Origin: Rikenellaceae bacterium
GTDB lineage: Bacteria; Bacteroidota; Bacteroidia; Bacteroidales; Rikenellaceae
DNA: 64,000 bases
Assembly: GCA_017463585.1 (NCBI GenBank)
Contig: JAFTOX010000028.1
Coordinates: 1-64,000, forward strand
Direction of reading: 5' to 3'
Every line of letters begins with the position of its first letter. Position 1 is the first letter of the stretch. The position numbers and the translations under genes were made by a program. The notes beneath the pieces were generated by a model. That model ran no database searches and had not been told where the DNA came from. It worked only from the letters and a program-made list of their open reading frames with translations. Shown here piece by piece: positions 7,725-16,252 of the stretch.

Positions 7725-9119
7725 ATGTTAAGCGGAGGAAGAACCAAAATTGCGGATTTGCTCAAATCCGTCGAGCGCGACATCGATGTCGTTGCAAAAG
7801 GCTGGGTGCGCACCAAGCGCGGTAACAAAAACGTCGCATTTATCGCTCTGAACGATGGCTCGTGTGTGGCTAATATTCAGATCGTTGCCGATGTGGCTAA
7901 GTTCGACGAGCAACTGTTGAAGGATATTACTACGGGCGCTTGCTTGCGTGTTGCAGGTCGTCTGGTTGAGTCGGTTGGCTCGGGTCAGCCCGTCGAGATT
8001 CAGGCTTCGGAGATCGAGATCTACGGCAAGGCCGATTCGACCTATCCCTTGCAGAAGAAGGGCCACTCGCTCGAATTTTTGCGCGAGATCGCCTATCTGC
8101 GTCCCCGCACCAATACCTTCGGTGCAATTCTGCGTATTCGCCACGCAATGGCTTACGCAATCCATAAGTATTTCAATGACAGAGGTTTCTACTATCTGCA
8201 TACGCCGTTGATCACCGGCTCGGACTGCGAGGGTGCAGGTGCAATGTTCAACGTTACGACCCTCGATCTGAACAATGTTCCTAAGAACGAGGAGGGTAAG
8301 GTTGATTACACGCAGGACTTCTTCGGTAAGCCTTGCAACCTGACCGTTTCGGGTCAGTTGGAGGGTGAGCTGGGCGCGCTGTCGATGGGTCAGATCTATA
8401 CCTTTGGTCCCACGTTCCGCGCTGAGAACTCGAACACTCCGCGCCACTTGGCCGAGTTCTGGATGATCGAGCCTGAGGTTGCGTTCTACGACTTGGAGGA
8501 CAATATGGAGTTCGCCGAGGACTTCTTGAAGTATCTGATTCGCTATGCGCTGGATAACTGCAAAGAGGACTTGGAGTTTATGAACAAGATGTGGGACAAC
8601 GAGTTGTTGGAGCGTCTGAACTTCGTTGTCGAGAACGACTTTAAGCGTTTGGACTACACCGAGGGTATTGAGATTTTGAAGGCGAGCGGTCAGAAGTTCG
8701 AGTTCCCCGTTGAGTGGGGTTGCGACTTGCAGAGCGAGCACGAGCGCTATTTGGTTGAGAAGCACTTCAAGCGCCCTGTGATTCTGATCAACTATCCGAA
8801 GGAGATCAAGGCATTCTATATGAAGCAGAACGAGGACGGTCGCACAGTACGCGCAATGGACGTTCTGTTCCCGAAAATCGGCGAGATTATCGGCGGTTCG
8901 GAGCGTGAGGCAGATTATGGCAAACTTCGTGCAAGAATCGAGGAGCTTGGTATGAACGAGAAGGACGTATGGTGGTATCTCGATACTCGTCGTTGGGGTT
9001 CAGCACCTCACAGCGGTTTTGGTTTGGGTTTCGAGCGACTGCTGTTGTTCGTAACGGGTATGGCCAATATCCGCGACGTGATTCCCTTCCCGCGCACGCC
9101 GAAGAATGCAGAGTTCTAA
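7725..9119 (+). CDS. asnS: Asparaginyl-tRNA synthetase
   Basis: A 464-residue class IIb aminoacyl-tRNA synthetase that charges tRNA-Asn with asparagine. The N-terminal OB fold (about 20-115, with [14 protein letters not shown]) binds the anticodon. The catalytic core has motif 2 ([22 protein letters not shown]) and motif 3 ([18 protein letters not shown]). HLAEF and the insertion after motif 2 separate it from AspS, which is present elsewhere in this window. Length is normal. It is followed by a 10-bp hairpin. Confidence 0.96.
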   Translation: MLSGGRTKIADLLKSVERDIDVVAKGWVRTKRGNKNVAFIALNDGSCVANIQIVADVAKFDEQLLKDITTGACLRVAGRLVESVGSGQPVEIQASEIEIYGKADSTYPLQKKGHSLEFLREIAYLRPRTNTFGAILRIRHAMAYAIHKYFNDRGFYYLHTPLITGSDCEGAGAMFNVTTLDLNNVPKNEEGKVDYTQDFFGKPCNLTVSGQLEGELGALSMGQIYTFGPTFRAENSNTPRHLAEFWMIEPEVAFYDLEDNMEFAEDFLKYLIRYALDNCKEDLEFMNKMWDNELLERLNFVVENDFKRLDYTEGIEILKASGQKFEFPVEWGCDLQSEHERYLVEKHFKRPVILINYPKEIKAFYMKQNEDGRTVRAMDVLFPKIGEIIGGSEREADYGKLRARIEELGMNEKDVWWYLDTRRWGSAPHSGFGLGFERLLLFVTGMANIRDVIPFPRTPKNAEF

Positions 9120-9142
9120 TCGAACGAGCGAATTGAACGAAC

Positions 9143-9178
9143 GATTGTGCGCTGCGCGTAAAGGCGTGGCGCACAATC
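9143..9178 (+). terminator. Hairpin behind asnS
   Basis: GATTGTGCGC (9143-9152) pairs perfectly with GCGCACAATC (9169-9178). Only a short pyrimidine-rich stretch follows, so it may be a weak terminator or a 3'-end stabiliser. Confidence 0.45.
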
Positions 9179-9260
9179 TATTCTACTGAACCGAAATCGA
9201 AAGCGAAGAGACCCCGTAACTAATTGGTTGTAAAATTATTTAGAAACAAGGTCTTACACT

Positions 9261-10685
9261 ATGTCACACATCAATCAACGTCAGGTTCAAGCCCTGCAAC
9301 AGAAACTTTCGCCGCAGCAGATCCAGATGATCAAACTCTTGGAGTTGCCGACGGCGCAGCTCGACTCGCGCATTAAGGAGGAGATCGAGTCGAACATAGT
9401 TCTCGAAGAGCAGGAGCCTGAGCAGAACGATGACGAGCAGCCTGCACGCATTTCGGTCGAGGAGTATCTGAAAGAGGACGACACGCCCTCGTACAAAGCG
9501 CATATCAACAATCGCTCGAAGGACGACAAGCAGCGTCCAATCTATATTACGGGTGGACGCTCGTTGCAGGAGTCGCTCATCGAGCAGTTGGGATTCCGCA
9601 ACTTGACGCAGCACGAGATGACGCTGGCTCGCTACCTTGTAGGGAGTCTGGACGAGGACGGATACCTGCGCCGCGATATGGAGGCCATTAGCGACGATCT
9701 GGCATTCACGGTGGGCGTCGAGGCGTCGACCGATGAGTTGGAACGCCTGCTTGCAGTGATTCAGGAGTTGGAGCCTGCGGGTATTGGTGCACGCTCGTTG
9801 CAGGAGTGTTTATTGCTGCAAATCAATCAGTTGCCGATGACTTCACGTGCTCGTCGCACGGCTCGCAAGATTCTGACGGACCATTTCGATGAGTTTGTCA
9901 AGAAGCACTACGAGAAGTTGATTGGACGTATGCACATCACCGAGGACGAGTTCCGTGAGGCTGCTGCCGAAATTCGTCGTCTGTCGCCTCGTCCTGGTGG
10001 AAGTTTTAGCGAGGGTACGGGCGATGCAGCGCCATATATCATTCCCGATTTTCTGCTGGACTACCAGAATGGCAAGTTCGATCTGCAATTCAATTCGTAC
10101 AACGTGCCAGAGCTGAGGGTCAATCGTCGTTATGTCGAGATGATGCGCGAGATGGCGTCGCCCGATGGCACGGTGAGCGAGGAGAATCGTGAGGCGGTGC
10201 AGTTTGTCAAGAGCAAGATCGACTCGGCTAAGTGGTTTATTTCGGCTATCAAGCAGCGTCACGATACGTTGATGCACACGATGCGTGAGATTTTGAACTA
10301 CCAGCAGGAGTACTTCAAGGACGGTGACAAGAGCCGCCTTCGACCGATGATTCTCAAAGATATAGCCGACCGCACGGGATTGGACGTATCGACCATTTCG
10401 CGCGTGGTGAATAGTAAATATGTACAGACCCATTTTGGCATTTTGTCGCTCAAATCGTTGTTCTCGGAGGCTATGCAGACCGAGAGTGGCGAGGAGGTTT
10501 CGAGCTACGAGATCAAGCAGATTTTGCAGGAGTGTATCGACGAGGAGGACAAGCGTCACCCGCTGACCGACGAGGTGCTGATGGACATTTTGAACGCTAA
10601 GGGTTACCGCATTGCACGTCGCACGGTGGCTAAGTACCGCGAGATGTTGGATATACCTGTTGCTCGTCTGCGCAAACAGATTTAA
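9261..10685 (+). CDS. rpoN: RNA polymerase sigma-54 factor
   Basis: 474 residues, complete sigma-54. The glutamine- and leucine-rich region I (QALQQKLSPQQIQMIKLLEL) contacts enhancer-binding activators. An acidic region II follows at about 50-80. The core-binding and helix-turn-helix regions include DVSTISRVVNSKYV. The C-terminal RpoN box ARRTVAKYREML, which reads the -24 element, is intact. Sigma-54 needs AAA+ activators, and none is encoded in this window. The PAP2-like gene starts 9 bases after the stop codon and is probably cotranscribed. Confidence 0.96.
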   Translation: MSHINQRQVQALQQKLSPQQIQMIKLLELPTAQLDSRIKEEIESNIVLEEQEPEQNDDEQPARISVEEYLKEDDTPSYKAHINNRSKDDKQRPIYITGGRSLQESLIEQLGFRNLTQHEMTLARYLVGSLDEDGYLRRDMEAISDDLAFTVGVEASTDELERLLAVIQELEPAGIGARSLQECLLLQINQLPMTSRARRTARKILTDHFDEFVKKHYEKLIGRMHITEDEFREAAAEIRRLSPRPGGSFSEGTGDAAPYIIPDFLLDYQNGKFDLQFNSYNVPELRVNRRYVEMMREMASPDGTVSEENREAVQFVKSKIDSAKWFISAIKQRHDTLMHTMREILNYQQEYFKDGDKSRLRPMILKDIADRTGLDVSTISRVVNSKYVQTHFGILSLKSLFSEAMQTESGEEVSSYEIKQILQECIDEEDKRHPLTDEVLMDILNAKGYRIARRTVAKYREMLDIPVARLRKQI

Positions 10686-10693
10686 TAGAGATA

Positions 10694-11377
10694 ATGACAG
10701 AAGAGAACAAAATAATAGATCCCGAATCCACCCAAACCGAGGAACCTTCGATTGCTCACGATTCGTCGTGGGCAACCCGCTTGTCGCGTGCACTATCGTG
10801 GCTGCTGCACCCATTTGTGGTGCCGTTGTACGTGATGGTGTTTATGCTGTTTTTTCATAGCAACCTGTCGCATTTCTCGGCTGAGATCAAGAGCTTTTTG
10901 GCGTGGACGGTGGTGTTGTATGCCGCCGTTGTGCCGATGATCTCGTTGGGTTTGTTGCGCCTGTGGGGACTGATCAAGGATTTCGGACTGCACTCGCAAC
11001 GTGCACGTGTGATCCCTCTGCTGGTCGGCACGATCAGCTATGTGATGGGTGCGATGTCGTTGCGTGATTTCCCGATGGCTACGGTGCTTTGTAAGTTTAT
11101 GATGGCTGCGGCTTGTTGCGAGGCGCTGGCGCTGGTCGTAACGCCGTTCTGGAAGATCAGCCTGCATTCGATATGTATGGGTGGCGTTACGGCTCTGTTT
11201 ATGCTGCTTAGTGTGGCGGGTGCGGGTCAGCACTTTTGGGCATTGGTTGCGACCATTCTGTTGTCGGGCGCATTGGCGTCGGCACGTCTGCATTTGGGCG
11301 CACACAAACCCTCGCAGGTGGCAGCGGGCTACTTCGGTGGAATGGTGGTAGCAATGTTGGCGATAATATATTTATAA
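10694..11377 (+). CDS. PAP2-like membrane protein, degenerate phosphatase motif
   Basis: 227 residues with a polar N-terminus of about 30 residues and five to six membrane helices. The last part, ARLHLGAHKPSQVAAGY, follows the third PAP2 motif (S-R-x5-H-x3-D), but the terminal Asp is Gln. The second motif PSGH is represented only by SLHS. Active members dephosphorylate lipid phosphates such as undecaprenyl pyrophosphate. The lost Asp argues for reduced or altered activity here. It sits right behind rpoN and converges on the helicase gene. Confidence 0.65.
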   Translation: MTEENKIIDPESTQTEEPSIAHDSSWATRLSRALSWLLHPFVVPLYVMVFMLFFHSNLSHFSAEIKSFLAWTVVLYAAVVPMISLGLLRLWGLIKDFGLHSQRARVIPLLVGTISYVMGAMSLRDFPMATVLCKFMMAAACCEALALVVTPFWKISLHSICMGGVTALFMLLSVAGAGQHFWALVATILLSGALASARLHLGAHKPSQVAAGYFGGMVVAMLAIIYL

Positions 11378-11398
11378 TATATAGGTACGCAAACGATC

Positions 11399-11430
11399 GA
11401 CGGCCAATCATCAAACGATGGTTGGCCGTC
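11399..11430. terminator. Convergent terminator between the PAP2-like and helicase genes
   Basis: A 14-bp stem (GACGGCCAAT at 11399-11408 continuing with CATC, pairing with GATGGTTGGCCGTC ending at 11430, one G-T pair) closes an AAAC loop. It lies between two convergent genes and can serve both. The T-run is poor on either side. Confidence 0.6.
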
Positions 11431-11433
11431 GGT

Positions 11434-12861
11434 CTATTCTTGCGGAGTTGCGTTTGCAGGCTTGCGACGATGGTGTCGGCCGCCACGATGACGACGACGC
11501 TTCGTGCCTCCCTCTTGCGACTTGACTGCTGACGTACCCTCGGGCGCAGTCGCCTTTACAGGTGCTTTCTCGGGTGAGGTTACCTTCTCGGGTGCAGGTG
11601 TTGCCTTCTTGTTCTCACCACGCGGTTTGTCGCTACGTCCACGGCCACGCTTTGCGCCGCCACGACTGCGCCCCGAACGTCCTCCGCGACCCTTGCGCTC
11701 AAATGCCTCGGGCGTGTAGGCGGGACCCTCGCCAACCGACTCGGGTAGGGGAGTCTTCTCGACCTCGCGCTCCATAAATTTCTCAATGCGGTGGAATTTA
11801 CCCTGCTCCTCTTGGCAGACCAACGTTACGGCAGCGCCCGTAGCCGCCGCGCGAGCCGTACGACCAATGCGGTGGATATAATCCTCGGGGTCGTGCGGTA
11901 CGTCGTAATTGACCACCAATCCGATATCCTCGATGTCGATACCGCGTGCCACGATGTCCGTAGCCACCAAGATATCGACCTTATTGTTCTTGAAATTGAG
12001 AATCACCTCCTCACGTTGCGACTGCTCCAAATCGGAGTGCATCGCAGCGACGTTGAATTTCATACGTTTGAGCACGTGAGCCAACTCTTTGGTCTTCTGC
12101 TTCGATGACGAGAAGATGATTGTTTTGGTATCCTTTGGCTCGGCAAACATCTCGCGCACGATACCCAATTTCTGACTCTCGTAACAGATGTATGCCGATT
12201 GCGAGATCGCTTCGTTGGGTTTCGAAACAGCGATCGTAACCTCGGCGGGATCGTTCAGAATCGTGCGTGCCAACTCGCGGATCTTCGGCGGGAGCGTAGC
12301 CGAGAACATAATCGTCTGACGCTCCTTGGGCAGATACGAGATGATCTTCATAATGTCGTCGCTGAAACCCATATCGAGCATACGGTCGGCCTCGTCCAGA
12401 ATGAGGCACTCGACGTGCGACAGATCGACGCCGCTATTGGTCAGGTGGGCGATCAGTCGTCCCGGGGTTGCGATCACCACATCGGCACCCATCAACATAC
12501 CGCGTTTCTGCACCTCCCAGCCCTTGCCGTCGCCACCGCCATATACAACGGTGGTCGATACGGGCAGAAAGTACGAAAAGCCTTGAAACTGCATATCGAT
12601 CTGCTGTGCCAACTCGCGTGTAGGCACGATGATCAGCGACTTTACTACGTTGTCGGGGTTGCCCTCGATCGTGAGTCGATTGAGCAACGGAAGGGTGTAG
12701 GCGGCAGTCTTGCCCGTACCCGTCTGTGCACAACCAATTATATCTCGTCCCGAGAGTATCACAGGTATGGTGTGCTCCTGAACGGGTGTCATCTCGACGA
12801 AGTTCATCGCGTCCAAACCATCAAATACCTCGGGTTCAAGTTCTAATTCCGAAAATTTCAT
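11434..12861 (-). CDS. DEAD-box ATP-dependent RNA helicase
   Basis: 475 residues. The two RecA-like domains carry all helicase motifs: Q motif (MTPVQEHTIP), Walker A AQTGTGKT (about 45-52), PTRELAQQ, DEADRML, SAT, and HRIGRTAR. The last 90 residues are basic and low in complexity, rich in RG, GR and SR repeats (GGRSGRSRGG and so on), as in RhlE/CsdA-like helicases that work on rRNA or mRNA. It is last of the yitT-miaB-helicase transcription unit (30-base gap). The exact RNA target cannot be assigned. Confidence 0.93.
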   Translation of the reverse strand: MKFSELELEPEVFDGLDAMNFVEMTPVQEHTIPVILSGRDIIGCAQTGTGKTAAYTLPLLNRLTIEGNPDNVVKSLIIVPTRELAQQIDMQFQGFSYFLPVSTTVVYGGGDGKGWEVQKRGMLMGADVVIATPGRLIAHLTNSGVDLSHVECLILDEADRMLDMGFSDDIMKIISYLPKERQTIMFSATLPPKIRELARTILNDPAEVTIAVSKPNEAISQSAYICYESQKLGIVREMFAEPKDTKTIIFSSSKQKTKELAHVLKRMKFNVAAMHSDLEQSQREEVILNFKNNKVDILVATDIVARGIDIEDIGLVVNYDVPHDPEDYIHRIGRTARAAATGAAVTLVCQEEQGKFHRIEKFMEREVEKTPLPESVGEGPAYTPEAFERKGRGGRSGRSRGGAKRGRGRSDKPRGENKKATPAPEKVTSPEKAPVKATAPEGTSAVKSQEGGTKRRRHRGGRHHRRKPANATPQE

Positions 12862-12891
12862 TGGGTGGATAGTTTTGTTCCTCTCAAAAAA

Positions 12892-14253
12892 TTACTCTTC
12901 GATAGATTCACCGAGCAGTGTTGCCGACGAACAGCTCGTCACGCGAACACGTACATAGTCGCCCTTGCCGTAACCTCGGCGGTCGAACACAACCACCTTG
13001 TTCTGCGATGTGCGACCGAACAGCTGCTCCTCGCTACGTTTCGAAGTGCCCTCGACCAGCACCGTGAACTCCTTGCCCACGTCGCGGCGGTTGCTTTCGA
13101 GCGAGAGCTCGTTTTGCAACGCGATCACCTCATTCAAACGGCGAATCTTCTCCTGCTCCGATACGTCGTCCGTCATTGTCTTTTGCGAACGAGTGCCCGG
13201 ACGCTCCGAATATTTGAACATAAATGCCGACGAGTAACCCACCTCACGCATCAGTGAGAGTGTCAGCTGGTGATCCTCCTCAGTCTCGGTGCAGAAACCC
13301 GAAATCAAGTCGGTCGTAATCGAGCAGTCGGGCATATAACGACGAATCGCTGCAATGCGATCCAAATACCATTCGCGGGTGTATTTGCGATTCATCAGCT
13401 CCAACATACGCGAGCTACCCGATTGAGCAGGCAGGTGAATATGGCGGCAGATGTTGGGCATCGACGCCATCACTTCGAGCAGACGATCGCTGATGTCCTT
13501 AGGGTGCGACGTAGCGAAACGAACGCGCAGCAACGGTGAGATCTCGGCAACCATACGGATCAACTCGGGGAAACCGATCTTCTCCTCGTCCTGCTCCCAA
13601 CGATACGAATTGACATTCTGTCCGAGCAGTGTCACCTCACGATAACCCGCCTCAAACAGTGCGCGAGCCTCGGCAACGATGGTGTGCGGATCGCGGCTAC
13701 GCTCGATACCTCGCGTGTAGGGCACAACGCAATATGAGCAGTAGTTGTTGCAACCGCGCATAATCGACACGAATGCCGTAACTCCGTTCTTGTCCAGACG
13801 CACGGGAGCGATCTCGGCATAGGTCTCCTCCTTCGAAAGCTCGACATTGACGCCGTGTCCGCCCGCTTCGGCCACTGCCAGCAATCGCGGCAGGTCGCGG
13901 TACGAGTCGGGACCGGCAACCACATCGACGGCATATTCGCCCTCGGTGAGCTGCTCTTTGAGTCGCTCTGCCATACAGCCGATAACGCCCACCACCATCG
14001 AGGGCTTAGCCTTGCGATAACGATCAATTTCGCGCAGACGACCCCAAATGCGCTGCTCGGCATTGTCGCGGATCGAGCAGGTATTGAGCAGTATGGCGTC
14101 AGCCTCGGTGATCTGCTCGGTGTAACGCCAACCCTCGTCTTGGAGGATTGAGGTTACGATCTCGCTATCGCCGAAATTCATCTGACAGCCGTATGTTTCG
14201 ATATATAGTTTTTTGCCATCGCCCGTCAGCGGGCGCAGTGATCTGATTTCCAT
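12892..14253 (-). CDS. miaB: tRNA-2-methylthio-N6-dimethylallyladenosine synthase
   Basis: 453-residue radical SAM methylthiotransferase that converts i6A37 to ms2i6A37 in tRNAs reading UNN codons. The N-terminal MTTase domain has YGCQMNFGDSE, NTCSIRDNAE and GCMAER, supplying the cysteines of the auxiliary cluster. The radical SAM motif CNNYCSYC is near residue 160, and a TRAM domain ends the protein (GYGKGDYVRVRV). NTCSIRDNAE and length favour MiaB over RimO or MtaB. It shares a transcript with yitT and the RNA helicase. Confidence 0.94.
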   Translation of the reverse strand: MEIRSLRPLTGDGKKLYIETYGCQMNFGDSEIVTSILQDEGWRYTEQITEADAILLNTCSIRDNAEQRIWGRLREIDRYRKAKPSMVVGVIGCMAERLKEQLTEGEYAVDVVAGPDSYRDLPRLLAVAEAGGHGVNVELSKEETYAEIAPVRLDKNGVTAFVSIMRGCNNYCSYCVVPYTRGIERSRDPHTIVAEARALFEAGYREVTLLGQNVNSYRWEQDEEKIGFPELIRMVAEISPLLRVRFATSHPKDISDRLLEVMASMPNICRHIHLPAQSGSSRMLELMNRKYTREWYLDRIAAIRRYMPDCSITTDLISGFCTETEEDHQLTLSLMREVGYSSAFMFKYSERPGTRSQKTMTDDVSEQEKIRRLNEVIALQNELSLESNRRDVGKEFTVLVEGTSKRSEEQLFGRTSQNKVVVFDRRGYGKGDYVRVRVTSCSSATLLGESIEE

Positions 14254-14280
14254 TTTTATGGGTTTGAACGTTTTTTGAGT

Positions 14281-15237
14281 TTAGTTGGTGCTGATAGCCT
14301 CCTCCTCAGGGAATGGTTTGAAGCCCTCGCCATAGGTATCGTAGGCATCGACAACAACGAGGAATGCGCGCGGGTCGATCTTCTTGATCTGGTTCTGAAC
14401 GCTTACAACCTGATTGCGGCTCACAACGAGGAAGATCATCTCCTTCTCGGCACCCGAGTACATACCGCTTGCCTTGATGTATGTGCCGCCACGCTTGATG
14501 TCGTTGATGATCAGACTGCGCAGCTCGTCGGTGTGCTTGCCGTCGGTATTGATAAACAGCAACTTGTCGTAACTTGCACCATCGATCACATAGTCGATCA
14601 ATCGGGTCGAGATGTAGATCGTGATGAGCGAATAGAGAGGCAACTTCCAATCCTGCAATACGATGATACCGAATATCACGACCATCGAATCGACTAACAA
14701 AATACCATTAGAGAACTTGATTTTGAAATACTTTTGCAGAATCATCGCCACGATGTCGGTGCCACCCGTAGTCGCTTGGTTGCGCACTACAAGACCCACA
14801 CCTACGCCAATCAGCACAGCACCGCAAATCGACGCCAGCATAATGTCGTTCGACAGGTCAATTTTGCCGTCGAGCAGCGTTGCGGGCGACTGCTTGGTGA
14901 TATCGTCATAGCTCAGGTAGGTCATAATGTTCATAATACCGGGGGTGGTCAGAGCCGCCACAACGGTACGTGCGCCGAAACCACCACCGAAGATGATGAT
15001 CGAAAGCAGCATCAATGGCACATCGAGCATATAGCCGAACGTACCCACCTGAATATTGGGGAAGAGGTTGTGGAGTACGACCGAGGTGCCATAGACACCA
15101 CCGGGAACGATGTTGTACGGGTTGATGAAATAGACGAATCCGGCGGCCAGAATTGTACAGCCGAGGAAGATCATAAACCACGATTTCCACCAATCGAAGG
15201 TGCGTACAGATTGAGCCAAAGTGAGGTTATTTGCCAT
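14281..15237 (-). CDS. YitT family membrane protein
   Basis: 318 residues. An N-terminal membrane portion of five to six helices (about 18-205) includes the family pattern NPYNIVPGGVYG and GLVVRNQATTGGTDI. A cytosolic C-terminal DUF2179 domain follows (about 225-300, with GGTYIKASGMYSG). The family is widespread and its transport or sensory role is not established. It is first in the unit with miaB and the helicase. Confidence 0.88.
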   Translation of the reverse strand: MANNLTLAQSVRTFDWWKSWFMIFLGCTILAAGFVYFINPYNIVPGGVYGTSVVLHNLFPNIQVGTFGYMLDVPLMLLSIIIFGGGFGARTVVAALTTPGIMNIMTYLSYDDITKQSPATLLDGKIDLSNDIMLASICGAVLIGVGVGLVVRNQATTGGTDIVAMILQKYFKIKFSNGILLVDSMVVIFGIIVLQDWKLPLYSLITIYISTRLIDYVIDGASYDKLLFINTDGKHTDELRSLIINDIKRGGTYIKASGMYSGAEKEMIFLVVSRNQVVSVQNQIKKIDPRAFLVVVDAYDTYGEGFKPFPEEEAISTN

Positions 15238-15275
15238 AGTTGTAACGTAAGAGAATTATTGTCCAAATTTGAATA

Positions 15276-15283
15276 CAAAGATA
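15276..15283 (-). promoter_or_regulatory. Probable -7 box of the yitT-miaB-helicase unit
   Basis: Minus strand TATCTTTG, about 40 bases before the yitT ATG. No matching -33 element was found. It shares the 169-base divergent gap with the plsY promoter. Confidence 0.5.
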
Positions 15284-15356
15284 AACTTTTCCCGCAAAAG
15301 TTGGAAGCCGTCGAGCCATTTTCTTCGAAAAATTATGAATTTATACAATTTATTCT

Positions 15357-15364
15357 TAACTTTG
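15357..15364 (+). promoter_or_regulatory. Probable -7 box of plsY
   Basis: TAACTTTG, matching TAnnTTTG, 42 bases before the plsY ATG. The -33 region has no clear TTG. Confidence 0.5.
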
Positions 15365-15406
15365 CCTAAAATACACGGAATGTATTCCGAGTAAAACCTT
15401 GAAAAT

Positions 15407-16135
15407 ATGGTCGTTTTAAGTGTGATTTTACTACTGATTGCAGCGTACCTTTTGGGCTCAATTCCGAGTGCGGTGTGGATCGGTAAGCGATATTATGGAA
15501 TCGATGTACGCGAACACGGCAGTAAAAATGCTGGCGCAACCAATACCCTGCGAGTGCTTGGCAAACAGGCTGCATTGCCTGTCTTTGCGCTCGACGTGTT
15601 GAAAGGTTTTGCAGCGGTAACGCTGATGAGCCTTATGAAGTATAGCCCCGCCGTTGGCGATAATCTGCTGACGATACTCAAATTGCTTGCCGTTGTTGCA
15701 GCTGTTGTGGGTCATATCTTCCCGATTTTTGCCGATTTCCGTGGTGGTAAGGGCGTGGCAACGCTCGTCGGCTCGGTGGTTGCAATCGCTCCGTCGATCA
15801 TTCTGCTCTGTTTCGGAGTGTGGCTGGTGATCTTTATTCTATTTAATTACGTTTCGCTGGCCTCGATGTGCGCGGGTGTTTCATTCCCGATATTTATTCT
15901 TGTGTCGCCTAAGACACACGACAATTTGACACTTATAATCTTCTCGTTCCTTGTGGCAATTCTGCTCATTTGGACCCATCGCAAAAATATATCGCGTCTA
16001 CGTGCAGGTACTGAGTCGAAGATTTCGATCTTCCCGACCAACGGTCATAAACCCGATGTCGATATTACGGGTAGCAACCTACGTGGTGAGTGCGAGAAGG
16101 ATTATAACGATACAACCGAAGAAAAAGAAAAATAG
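15407..16135 (+). CDS. plsY: Acyl-phosphate:glycerol-3-phosphate acyltransferase PlsY
   Basis: 242-residue membrane enzyme that makes lysophosphatidic acid from acyl-phosphate and glycerol 3-phosphate, the first acylation of phospholipid synthesis. Family motifs are clear: LGSIPSAVWIGK, GSKNAGATNTLRVLG (phosphate-binding loop), GHIFPIFADFRGGKGVAT, and a final WTHRKNISRL. The C-terminus carries about 30 extra polar residues ending in a Lys/Glu tail. The next gene, an acyl-CoA ligase, begins 117 bases downstream, so the lipid genes may be cotranscribed. Confidence 0.94.
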   Translation: MVVLSVILLLIAAYLLGSIPSAVWIGKRYYGIDVREHGSKNAGATNTLRVLGKQAALPVFALDVLKGFAAVTLMSLMKYSPAVGDNLLTILKLLAVVAAVVGHIFPIFADFRGGKGVATLVGSVVAIAPSIILLCFGVWLVIFILFNYVSLASMCAGVSFPIFILVSPKTHDNLTLIIFSFLVAILLIWTHRKNISRLRAGTESKISIFPTNGHKPDVDITGSNLRGECEKDYNDTTEEKEK

Positions 16136-16252
16136 AGATAAAGAGAGAGAATCCGCTCCTTCGGTTGTTCTTGCGAAGAGTTGCAACTGATTGGAACGGG
16201 TGTAAAAGGAGAAAACAGAAGTATTAATCCCCTTAAACCAATTACAACAATT

